A stretch of DNA of 64,000 bases. Origin: Paramarasmius palmivorus (Eukaryota > Basidiomycota > Agaricomycetes > Agaricales > Marasmiaceae). The notes under the pieces are model-generated. The model searched no databases, had not been told where the DNA came from, and worked only from the letters and a program-made list of their open reading frames with translations. Of the stretch, positions 47,518 through 58,311 are shown piece after piece. The first letter of the stretch is position 1. Every line of letters starts with the position of its first letter. The stretch spans positions 1 through 64,000 of the forward strand of contig JAYKXP010000161.1 in assembly GCA_037176845.1 (NCBI GenBank). The letters run 5' to 3'. A program made the position numbers and the translations under genes.

Positions 47518-49255
47518 ATGCTCCTCCTCTATACCCTCGCAAGGCCTATCGCCTCCAACCTCTCCATATCCTCCACCAACTTGAATGACACCGCTTCCTT
47601 CGACCCTACAACTGGCGAATGCATCAACATCAACGGATGTCGCACCACTACTGGCATCATTTGGAGTTGCCTCTCCGTGATCTTTATATGCACGTGGGTC
47701 GCGATTCACCCAAACATTCCGCTAGTGGAGAAGCTTGATCATGAATATTCTGCTGAGGAAAAGAAACGGAGCAAACATCGATGGCATCCGGCAGTCACAG
47801 TTTATCAAGATGTTGAGCTGATGATTATCGCACTTCTTGCGCCAGAGTTTATGATTTTGTGGGCGATGAGACAGCGAGAGCAGGCAAAGATTATCGGGAA
47901 GCAGTTTGACAGTGGGTGTCTGCGTTGATTACCAGTGATCTAGCTAATGCTTTCCTCTTAGAATATGGGTGGGGCACGACACATGGGTTCTTTGTTATCA
48001 TGGGAGGATTTGCACTATACAATGAGGATGAGTTCTGTGGTTATCTTTGGGACAGTGATCGGCACTCGAAAGAAGGCAAGGACGATACACCGTTTGATGG
48101 AAAGGCGGAAAAACACTTCACAGCAATAAAAAATTATCATGAACGACATGAAAAGGTTGAACTTGAGAACAGCGTGCGTTATGCATTTCCATGTAATAAG
48201 AGACCCCGTTTGAGTTCCCACTGTCAACTAGAACAAAAGCGTCCAGAACACTTCAGAACCATCTATGCCTCCAGCTAGTCAACATTCCAGCGTCGCGAAC
48301 CCGCCGGGGGTTGGACTCTCGACCCCGTCTTCTAACATAGAATCACCCCTCGGATTCCTCGTTTCCAATGGATACGTTACCCTCACCGAGGACGAAATCA
48401 GAGACAGAAGCCACGGCGACCTTATCACCAAATCAATTGCCGTCATTCAAACCACCTGGTTCACCCTCCAGGTCATCGCTCGTGCAGCGGAGGGCCTAGC
48501 CATCACAGAGCTAGAGATTATCACGGTTGCTTTTGCGATCCTGAACTTTGGCACTTGCTTCCTATGGTGGAATAAGCCCCTTCAGGTCAGGCATCCTATA
48601 AGGGTGTATTGGCGGCACAAAAAAACATCGGAGCAAAAGGCAGATGGTGGAGAAAAGGGAGAAATTTGGAGAAATTGCCGGGGGGGGGGCTGATGAAATT
48701 GTCAAATATATCTATGCCTTGAGATTGCCCTTCTTCGATGCCCTTAAGAGCCCGGAGAGCACATTTATCCGGCTTCTACTCCTTCCACTATGGATCCTAT
48801 GGCACATCTTGCTCGTATGCCTTCAGATCATTGGCGACAATGACAGCAGGGCCCTAGCAATCTCAATCTCTTCCAGATTAGGCAACGATCCTCCCCACCC
48901 TTACATTGCCGTCTACGGGATCGCCGCTCTCTTCGGCGCCATCCATTGCATCCCATGGGTTTTTCTATTTCCGACTCATACTGAACAGCTGCTTTGGCGC
49001 ATATCAGCTGTTGCAGTTGCGACCGCGCCTATTGCGATGGGTATCTTGCATAGGTATCTAAAGAAGTTCAAGGACAATCATGATGGTTTCAAACTGTTGT
49101 ACTGGACGATGGCGATCCTCATGGTTCTCCTTTCTTTCGCTTACGCCATCTTTCGAATCACCCTTCTCGTTATCGCATTCACAGCTCTACGAGACCTCTC
49201 TCCAGGTGCATATGAAACCGTCCAATGGACCACTTTCTTCCCCCATATTGGATGA
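47518..49255 (+). CDS. Family copy 10: complete except for a shift in a run of ten G
   Basis: Exons 47518-47911, 47962-48173 and 48232-49255 (introns 50 and 58 bp, phases 1 and 0). All blocks are present: CTWVAIHPNIP, YGWGTTHGFFVIMGGFALY, YVTLTEDEIRDRSHGD, FLWWNKPLQVRHPIRVYWR, AIHCIPWVFLFPTHTEQLLW and YETVQWTTFFPHIG. In the loop after VYWR the frame meets ten consecutive G (48680-48689) and ends at a TGA (48691). With nine G the frame would continue GADEIVKYIY as in the other copies, giving 542 residues. So one base in a homopolymer separates a dead from a full-length gene; a sequencing error is a serious possibility. Exon 1 carries an extra basic insert (EEKKRSKHR) before WHPAV. Confidence 0.8.
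48680..48689 (+). repeat. G10 homopolymer in copy 10 coding sequence
   Basis: Ten G in a row at the site of the frameshift of copy 10, in the Gly-rich position where copies 5 and 11 encode GGG with mixed codons. Slippage-prone by nature. Confidence 0.9.
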
Positions 49256-49260
49256 CTCAG

Positions 49261-49320
49261 GCATGTATACTACCTCTTTCAATCTACGAAAGGACTGTCA
49301 AGCTAATATGCTCTTCGTAG
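49261..49320 (+). other. 3' UTR intron of copy 10 with GC donor
   Basis: Begins five bases after the TGA with gcatgt instead of gtatgt and ends in cttcgtag. The inner phrase ctgtcaagctaat is retained. A GC-AG intron would be spliced if the rest of the site is strong. Confidence 0.5.
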
Positions 49321-49329
49321 GTTCAGCCT

Positions 49330-50200
49330 CCTGTCGATCTGTTTTCATATCCATGTTATCTCGTTAAGTCGGTTTGCTTTCAATTTTGCTCTCATCCATG
49401 TATGTTCTCTATTTATATCGCGTTCTTTGCTATCTTTGGTTTCTCATAACTATTTCTGGCTGTCCCTTTGCCAGGTTCGCAGTTTCTACCTTCGATATCT
49501 ATTAAAAAATACATAAACCTATAGCTTAACATTTCAGTTGCATTTCCCCTGTACGTCGTGCTTTGCATGTAGCACTCTATGTATTTACAGAAGTTCTTTT
49601 TTGACTGTCGCTCTGCATATCTGCTTCTACGTTGAAGTCACAACTGAAGCCCAGCTATGCGGTGACTAAGAAAGGGACGGCGCACGCATAGCTAAATCAT
49701 ACTGTCATTGCTACACCAGCTTCCATGACGGCTCAAAAACCATGCGTAATCAGTACGCTCAGCTGGACACGTTCCTGAGGTATGCATACTTAGAGACTTA
49801 GAATCATCATTAACGAACGATGAAAGATTATGAGAGCCACGGTTTGAACATTAAGGTGTAAGCCTTATCTCGGAAATCGTCCGAAGATTGGCCACATCAT
49901 ACGCGGGTATGACACTCGCAGCAACACCTTATGTTCATTCCAACAGCATTGGTTGAGGTACCTTCTAGAACTGAAGCTGCCATTTCAAGCATGTCATGCG
50001 ACAGAGATCAGAGCGCGGGATTTTATTGCAGGTTTGTTCCACGATCGATGCTGCGCGTTCCCAAAGATACTCGCTTTATCACTCTTCTCGTTGCCTCCTG
50101 CATCTTCTTCAGCGCTTAGTCTTGCACCATCCAAGCCCCTCAACCTGAGGCGAGACATCGTTATCTACAAATGAAGATCACCGAGTGGCGGCCTTATTGG
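49330..50200. other. Spacer downstream of copy 10
   Basis: 3' flank of copy 10 (AT-rich, to about 49600), then sequence with only short open frames such as 49931-50174. I see no gene, repeat partner or RNA in it. Confidence 0.4.
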
Positions 50201-50305
50201 CATTACGAACATCCATTCGGCAGTAGAAGGACCGAGTGACGCGGCAACAGTAGGTGTAGGCCTTTAATTATCGGGGTTGATTTCCTGGGGCGAATTATAG
50301 TAATC

Positions 50306-50640
50306 CTACATGTACTCCTCGACACGGAGGTGGCGGAGGCAATAGGCCCAGGAAGGAGTGGGTGCCGTAATATTGCGATCCATGACGGACGTTGACCATG
50401 CTTGATACTCAGTATGTCGTATATATCGGGATCTTGTTGGACAGTTTGAATCGAAGGAGCTGTGGAGAAGGTAACCGAGAAAATGGCTAAACGTGCCCAT
50501 GAAAATGATACAGCCATTAAAGACGAAATACAACCTTTGCTCGGAACTTGTCCATGCGTGGGAGATGATGCTGACGACACCAACCATGATGTCAACGATC
50601 AAGATACCTCGTTCTTTGTTCTTCCTCCTTCCTCATCGTC
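50306..50640 (-). other. Possible membrane-protein exon of unknown family
   Basis: The minus strand has a frame reading RGILIVDIMVGVVSIISHAW followed by a second hydrophobic stretch (LYFVFNGCIIFMGTFSHFLG) and a hydrophilic tail to 50306. This pattern looks like the end of a multi-pass protein. The plus strand also has an open frame (50462-50719), so the direction is not certain. I do not recognise the family. Confidence 0.3.
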
Positions 50641-51979
50641 TCGTCTACCTAGCAGAATGAATCACAATGGACTCTTCATTGGTACCTTAGATCTGAAGGT
50701 ACGTTGCTCTAAGAATTGATGTTTTGTGATATACGCTAACGGTCAGCTTCTGTCGTAGAGACGCCTCGTGGTTTAGCGTTACACTGGCACCTTTTCCTCG
50801 AAATTCCGACTTTGACTAGGCTGTTGGTAAAAGGAACATGACGGGAGGAGGTACTCTTCGGGTTAGATAACAGGGCACCAATTCTAAGGTGTGTTATTGT
50901 ACTCGGATCTTCTTTGTCGTCGGTGCTGATGTTCATGAACATATTCAGGGGGTAAGACTACAGTGCAGGAAACCCTGTATAAAGAACCACAGAAATGACG
51001 GAACACCATATAAACTTAACCCCCAGACTTCTCATTCAAACCTTCAAGACCCACCCTAACACGGAACGCGACACTCACGAAGAAAGGAGAGCTAACTTGA
51101 AGCACCATGGGATATGACAGTTCTACCAGTTCGGAAGGTAGTGGAGTGCATCCAGGATAATTTTTATCAGTTAGTTTCTCTGTTACATACCGAATCGGAC
51201 GGTCTTCATGCTGGCGCAGGATCCTCAGGGTTTCGCGTTACTGGTCGCCCCCGGACTTCACGGTGCATATTGCTTGTTGGGCGGCTTTGGTTAGGCTCAT
51301 CGGGACGGTAGAAGGGTGTTAAAGGGACCAAGAGCATACGAGATGATATGTGATACCTGCCTACGCAGGATAGTGTGTGGTAGGCTCGGGGTTGGGAAAT
51401 TCAATAATCGCTCATTCTATAGTGGGAGACTTGGCCTCGGGGTCCCATATGTTCGCCCAGGCGCAAAAGAAGGTGTTTCTTGTCTGTCACTACCATGTTC
51501 CTAAGACGATGTGCCAGACGCAAGGCTAGACCAATTGCTTATCAACGCTCGCGTCAAGCCTCGTTAGCCAAAAACCAAGCCCGCAACCTCGGAGGCGGGG
51601 CCCATTTTGATTCGAGATCGTGAGGCAATGGTAATATACATAGGACAAGTCATAAAAAGAAGCAAGAAAAAGAATACAAATACAATGTTGATACAACATG
51701 GGAGGGTGAAAAGAAGGGCGGGTAAGCAAAAATTTCTTGGTGGGCTGGCGACGTAGTGAGAAGAGACAAGGAGGATGTCTCACTCCGCCGCCAGTGATCA
51801 ACTCGAGTACAGACTCGATGGGTCGTGAACTGATAAGAGATAACAGCGAAATCACCGCAATGACATCATTCTTCCGCTCACCTGACACGACGCGTCGCGT
51901 CGTCAAAACCTACTTCCACCTAATTATACCTACATTTTCTGAGATATTCTGCTGTATTTTAGCTTCTAACATACATAGA

Positions 51980-52160
51980 AGCCTAATCCTTAACCCTAAC
52001 CCCTAACCATGGGGCGTTCCCCCCCGCACCCCCCTTATAAGTAAATACCTTGTATCCCCTAACCCTTCTTGCGGGGGCGTTCCCCCCCCTGCACCCCCCC
52101 TCTAACCCCGAACCCCTAACTAATGCTTCGCGCAGTGGGACCGCTGCGCGGTCGTCGTAG
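51980..52160. repeat. Telomere-like string and paired C-rich modules
   Basis: TAACCCTAACCCCTAACC at 51991-52008 matches the common fungal telomere unit (TTAGGG) for about three degenerate units. It is followed by two related C-rich modules, 52009-52041 and 52071-52106, each with GGGGCGTTCCCCCC and GCACCCCCC, and then a GCGCAG...CTGCGC hairpin (52129-52148). Composition differs sharply from the surroundings. It may be an interstitial telomeric seam or the end of a mobile element; CGACGCGTCG at 51889 lies just to the left. Confidence 0.5.
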
Positions 52161-52559
52161 TCTTGTACTTAGCCAAATTGATGGCTATGACATCACACGG
52201 CCTGCGGCCGGTGAGATAACTGATCTCGGCGAGTTCGAGTCACGAGTTCACGACCGAGTCCCCTGGATCAACTCTGCCGGAAGTTCGGTCAGTATGACGT
52301 ATACAACATGACGTAAAGGGAAAAACCTTGCTCACCACTGCCCTCTCGCTTACGACCTGGGAGGTGGAGAGGACATATCCCACTTAGAGCACGAGGCGCG
52401 GGGACGGTGAGTACGAGGTTATGGTATTGAGCTCGCTACTGGTGCAATTAATCTTGCATAGACTCGCAAGCTCGTCTAAACCCGATGAAAAGTGTGCTTC
52501 GTTCAGGCACCCTCACGCACGTGAGGCAGTGCTAGTGACGTAGGCGGAACTTTTTTTTG

Positions 52560-54700
52560 GTTCTTTTGCTTTCTTCTCTCGTGTCCGTTCCACGAGAGGA
52601 CGAGCTCTCACTAGCACTTTCAACCCAGACAACGATTGCTCCTCGATGCCTCTCAATGCCGCACCGTAAATGGCTCCTTGACGACCCGGTCAACCCACTG
52701 CAACACCTCTCGCGCATACACTGCAGAACCAGCAATCTTCGCCTTCTGGCCCTTTCCCTCAGTTTTCCTTCCGTTTATCGAAAGCATTTCCCCTGCTGGT
52801 TGTAAGGAGAGCCCCCTTAACGACATTCAACCATATCCATACACTCCAACGCCCTCTACTTCTAGCTGTCATATGACTGTATCCACTTCCTATAGATCGA
52901 TTCTGTGCTGGTCCGGATTTGTACGCACTCTCTCCTTATCTCCTCTTTCCCTTTTGCTTACACTCCTCCCATACAGACATCTTCGACTAGGAATATATTC
53001 AACATGATTCGAGCTGGCCACTGAGCATAAGATGGATAGGGGAGAAAGGGACAGATGTCGTGTCGATTTTTAACGGGTATTGGTTCTCCGTACGTCTTGT
53101 TACTCGTACTTCATTCTACCCCCCTCTGTGTTTTGGATACCTCTTCACACCGCTAATATCCGTTCTTGCTCGTGCCAAAATCTTCCGAATGAGAATTGAG
53201 CACTAACTCATCATTCCTTTTGGGTCTTACGCGACCCATCACAGCACATCCGTTGACCAACACATAACATATTTCAGGACCAAGCCATCGCTGAACAGTC
53301 TCGTGAGCGTCGTTTTGCTCCTCATATCATCCAATCTATCCGCCATTGCTCTTCAACTTCATTATAGCTCACTACCTTTCGGCCCCTGCTTTCGCCAACT
53401 GATTTGATACACAACCTGCGTTGAGCTTTCTTATCTGCCTTTCCTGCTCAAGCTAACATTACTGTCTATCTAGGTCACAAACAGCTCAACAATAACGTGT
53501 TTGTGACATATCCGTCTCAAGGCTCCCCTTCATGCTCAACTCTGAACTTGGAACCTGTAGCTGCGAGGTCGGCGATTTACCGACATGCACGAGGTTTGGA
53601 GCTTTCTGCTTGGAGATTGTATATACAACTGTACGTCTCTGTAGCTCTGTAGTAAGTGATACCTTCGAGTTCGCTGTCCAGATCGCCGCGTTCATCGCCG
53701 TTCTTTCTCCGTACATACAACCTGGCCAACGCTTGAGCCTTGTAGAGGTTATGAGTTCCAAGGACAAGGTATCGAACGTGTTTGTTCCTGATCCACGGTA
53801 CGGTACGTCCACCTCGATCATCGCGCGAATCCGAAGAGTCGCTATGGTCATTAACTGAATGACGTACGTCTGGATTAGTTCCCTCGTGCTAAAACCGAGC
53901 TTTAACGAAACACTATTTAACGAAACACTACATCTTGAATAGGTTCCGCCGTTTCTTTGCTTTTCCGGATCTCAGCCTACGTTCCACGGGTTCAAGTGAA
54001 ATAACTTTGTATCAGGGCATCGTCGTGGAGACATCGGATATCGATTAATGGGTGTACAACATCTACGAATGTAATCCATGTAATCTGGACACTATGGGGC
54101 AACCTTTACCCTTTCTGTGGGTTTCTGGCAGTCAACCTTCGACAACCGTAAGCCATCGATAGCAGCGCCCATGGATTGCTCTCCCTTCAAGCCAAGAGGG
54201 TGTACAAGAAACGTGACTCTTCTGCAGCTTGTCACCGAACACGATGCAGCAGAATTGTGATAATGGTCTTGACCTCCGGCGATGAGCGTGCCATCCAGCA
54301 TGGTCTGTTTCCCGCCGCAGTCATCAAGCCGTCTATCAGTTTTCCGTGCATAAATCCTGTGCTGGCTCGTACTTTTTCGCCTCGTCCCTCCTTTCTTTGG
54401 TACTCATATTCTTACAGATACATCCGAGATGGCGACTCAACATAAGGTGAATTTGCGATGGAGACACGTTTAGCTTGTATCGATACATGGTGAATACTTG
54501 CTCTCCGTATGTGTCTCTTCTGGTCGATCCTTTCCATTTCTCTCCGTTCTGCATATCTCTCTCACCGACGTCCTTTCTCGTCTCCTGTCCAAGTTCTCCA
54601 GAGAACTGGAAAACTGATCATTAACTTCTCGTTCTGCGGTGACACATTTCCTGTCACCTAGTACGCAAGACCTACGAGGCTTCAGCAGAAGAGTTTAGTG
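52560..54700. repeat. Diverged copy of the family upstream spacer
   Basis: Weakly but repeatedly similar to the spacers at 25600-25800, 32700-33060 and 43100-43300: 'acagacat..tcgac' with 'ttcaacatgattcgagct' (about 52974-53017), 'accaagccatcg' (53280), 'ctaacattactgtctatctagg' (53453). A second similar phrase set begins near 54410. Open frames here are short; 53532-53858 (+) has no recognisable motif. Confidence 0.45.
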
Positions 54701-55803
54701 AGCCTTGACTTTGGTGGCTCGGTCTTTCCTAGCTCTTACCTTCCTTACTTCATCGCATATCTGTCGCAACCCCGACACTAACCACACCATTCTCTTCCTG
54801 TATTAATGCTACTGCATATCCCGATTTCTAACACCGGTGCCAGCCAATGTCGTGAAAACAGAGAACGTGTTTGTGGAGTCAGCTCAGGGTAAGTGTTTGA
54901 ATAACTCTATCGACATGGTTAATAGAATGTCCCATGACCTTCCAAAACACCGTTCAGTCACTCGGGATTCTGCGGTGAGGATCAAATCGAGCTGCGATAT
55001 CGATTCGAAAGCCACATTACATCCCTGGGTTTCAAAGCCTGTCCACCGTCAGGTATGCTGTTCTCGACACTCACATTCACGTTCAACTCTGGACTCGAAG
55101 CTTGGATCTAAGAGGTCGGGGTGTACCTATTTTAGAGATGCGATGCGGTTCGATCACTCGCTTACAAGATTTCTAGAGTCATGATGCATCATGATGCGAT
55201 CGATCATTGCTTGTGCTAATGCACTTATGGGATTCAAACTGTATAATCAAGAACAACTTTAAACACCTTGAAAACGTAGATCTTTATGCATCCGAAGGGG
55301 AACCAAAGTGCTTCAATGTACAACCGTTCGCCATGGCTTTGGGTTTTATGAGAGCTACAATTAAAAACTCGTGTTGCTCTTCTCCCGCTGTGACTCTGAA
55401 TAGCCACATCATCCTAACCAAAGTGGAGATGTGTCGTACAAAAGTACCACAAGTATTCATACCCAATATCTCAGACATGCATAATCCTCATTGTTGTGGC
55501 GTTCAATGTGAACGCTGGCGGGGATGTAAGTATTCATCCAGAAAAACCTCAAAGCTTCAATGTACTCGCTGTCCGCTGATCGAGATTGAATCCTGTTCAC
55601 CTTGGGAGAATGGTGCCCCAGAGAGGGACAAAGTAGCATAATGAGTGCCGTCGTGGTAGAATGAGAAAATCATATTGAATTGCCTTGCATTTGTAGCCTC
55701 ATGATCGTAACTCTATTACTCCACAATCACTCCCTGCTATTTTTACATGGCTTCTCACTACATGCTGCTGCCTCCTTTCCGCTGCAGTCACCAACCATCA
55801 AAG

Positions 55804-55825
55804 AAGACGGCGGCGCGTACGACCC
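55804..55825 (+). promoter_or_regulatory. Class A promoter box of copy 11 (diverged)
   Basis: AAGACGGCGGCGCGTACGAC, 75 bp before the copy 11 ATG. Two changes break the palindrome, but spacing and the GTACGAC end identify it. Confidence 0.5.
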
Positions 55826-55900
55826 AAGGTCTCGGGCTACTCAAGGCGTGTCCTCCGTAGATAAAAGACTTGTAACTTTGGCGCCTTTTTTCCACACCAA

Positions 55901-57561
55901 ATGCTCCTGATATATGCTCTTGCGAGGCCCATTGCCTCTAGCCTCTCCTCTAATGACTCTGCGCCCTTCGACCAAACCAGCGAATGCACAGATATCAACG
56001 GCTGTCGTACCATCGCTGAAATTATTTGGAGTTGCCTCTCTGTCGTTTTTATTTGTACGTGGGTAGCCATCCATCCAAACATTCCGACAGTCGATGCACA
56101 TTGGGCAGCAGTGATCTATCAGAACGTTGAGTTGATGGTCATCGCGCTTCTTGCGCCAGAGATTTTGATCTTGTGGGCAATCAAGCAAAGAGAGAAGGCG
56201 AAGGCGATTCGAGAGAAGTTTAAGGGTGCGGAACCTCTTTGAGGTAAAAAGCTTTGGCTAACTCTAGCCTCTCAGATTACGGCTGGGGAATGTCGCATGG
56301 GTTTTTCGTCGTCATGGGAGGTTTAGCGCTCTATGACGGCGATAAGTTCTGCGGGTATATATGGGATAGCGACAGGCACTACGACGAGGATGGGAGACCG
56401 TATGATGGCCAGACGGAAGGATTCTGGGATGAGATCAAGAGACACCATAAGAAATATCAAGACCCCATTGGAGACATGCACTGCCAGGCAGCTCAGGTGA
56501 TTGTATAGTATTCATTACGTGGAATCGCTGTGGTAATCGGGTCTTCCAGTCTTTGCCACCTCAGAGAGCCCTTGAGGAGGAAAGCCTATTATTTGCGCGA
56601 AACTCATCTTCCAACACACAGGCACAAGTTGCCCCCGAACCCGAGCCTGCGACCATTCTTGAATTCCTCCTTGCCAAAGGTTATATCACCCTCACTGAAG
56701 ACGAGATCAAGGACAAGAGCCACGCCGATTCTATCACCAAATCGATCGCCGTCATCCAAACCATCTGGTTTATCCTCCAGGTCATCGCTCGCGCTCTTGG
56801 AAGGTCTGGCCATCACAGAACTTGAAATCATCACTATTGGCTTTGCACTTCTTAACTTCGGCACGTACTTCCTGTGGTGGAATAAACCTCTTCGCGTCAG
56901 ACACCCCGTTCGGGTGTATTGGAGGCATAGTGAGAGGTCAAGGAGGCGAGGGGATGCTGATGATCGGAAGCAAAGGATGTGGAGGACGTGCTGGGGGGGA
57001 GGTAGTGCCGTTCTCAAATATATCTGTGCCAGTCGCTTCACTGGCATCCCTGCTAGAGCCCCTGACACCATACCTGCCCAGATTTTACTTCTTCCACTTT
57101 GGATCGCATTGCACATTGTTTTCGTATGCGACAGAATCATTGGAGATAATGACAGCGGGGAGCTGGCAATGCCGATCTCCTCAAGGTTAGAAAATGACCC
57201 ACTCATCCCTTTCTTCATTATCTACGGAATCACAACTCTCTTTGGCGCCATCCACTGCATCCCATGGTTTTTTCAATTTCCGACTTATACCGAGCAGCTG
57301 CTTTGGCGTATCTCGGCTGCTACAATTGCAGCTTCACCCATCGCGGCGGCATTTTGGAATTATTATGCGATGAAGCTTATAGATGATGCTGAACCAAAGG
57401 CGTTGGACCTGATAGTGAGGATCTTTATGATAATTTTTTCCCTTGCATACACCGCTCTCCGTATCACTCTCATTGTCATTGCATTCACGGCACTCCGACA
57501 TCTTCCCTCAAGTGCATACAAAACGGTTCAGTGGACGACTTTCTTCCCACACATCGGGTGA
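55901..57561 (+). CDS. Family copy 11: complete except for a one-base insertion
   Basis: Exons 55901-56225, 56276-56496 and 56550-57561 (introns 50 and 53 bp, phases 1 and 0). Blocks present: CTWVAIHPNIP, YGWGMSHGFFVVMGGLALY, YITLTEDEIKDKSHAD, FLWWNKPLRVRHPVRVYWR, AIHCIPWFFQFPTYTEQLLW and YKTVQWTTFFPHIG. One extra base in gcgctcttgga (56791-56800) moves the frame between VIARAL and EGLAITELE; the first frame stops at 56825. Without it the product would be 518 residues. Exon 1 is the shortest of the full copies (the region after HPNIP is reduced). No other defect is seen. The first donor (gtgcgg) is weak. Confidence 0.8.
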
Positions 57562-57566
57562 CTTTG

Positions 57567-57619
57567 GCATGTGTAACTTTTTAAATCAACGAACAAGCTG
57601 TTTAATATACTCTTCACAG
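57567..57619 (+). other. 3' UTR intron of copy 11 with GC donor
   Basis: gcatgt five bases after the TGA, acceptor tcttcacag. It is the second GC-AG case beside copy 10; the two share the donor change, which fits a close relationship. Confidence 0.5.
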
Positions 57620-58260
57620 GTTCCAGCGTTCTGTCGATTCTTTGAAATATCCTAGTCTCGAGAGTCCAGGCTGATAACGCTACCTGACGAGCGCAAGCGA
57701 TGTGGTAGTATGTAGCCATATCCATGCAGCGTTCTCTCCATTTTCTTTGCATCTTGCTGTCCATTTACGTATATCTCTGTACGTCAGCTGTCATTTTCCT
57801 ATCTCCTCAATACGCCATTCATCTATGCGGATAGTCGTTCACTGCTCCGGCGCTAAATGGGTTGAGAAGTACGCCAAATGATCTACGATACATTGTTAAT
57901 GATTTAATGAGAGTTACGCTGTTGCCATGAAGTACTTGTATGGGACATAATCTGGACCATTTCTCGCCATGGGTCCTAGCACTAAGGTTGCATTCGAGGA
58001 TTCGGCGAATGGTGCTTATGTTCGATGGATATTGAAAGTGGCTCGACAAAGGAATGTAACTAATACATGTGAACTTGTGAATCCGACGCAGAGACAGCTA
58101 GTGATGGTGTTATTTGAAAACCAGGACAGCAAAAGGAACAGTAGACCAAGTGCATGATTATATACATATGCAGACTTGAATCATGATCGACACAAAATGC
58201 AGGAACGAGATAGCGTGGATATTACACAGATCGACAAAAACCTGTAAGCTACGAAGAGGG
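57620..58260. other. Spacer between convergent copies 11 and 12
   Basis: 3' flanks of copies 11 (+) and 12 (-) face each other here. No gene is recognised; 57969-58157 (+) is a short open frame without motif. Confidence 0.4.
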
Positions 58261-58311
58261 ATATTAGCCAGACAGTTCGTTGGTTAAGTAAATGAAGTAG
58301 ATATACCTAAA

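Noticed and set aside
51526..51906. 126-residue minus-strand open frame as a gene
   Set aside because: Low-complexity composition, no motif, no splice partners and no second copy.
52225..52250. tRNA B-box-like gagttcgagtcacg, suggesting a tRNA or tRNA-derived SINE
   Set aside because: No matching A box at the right distance, no acceptor stem and no poly-A or short tandem tail nearby.
56530..57561. 343-residue open frame as the copy 11 protein
   Set aside because: The first 90 residues are out of frame with the family; the true frame enters only after the insertion near 56795.
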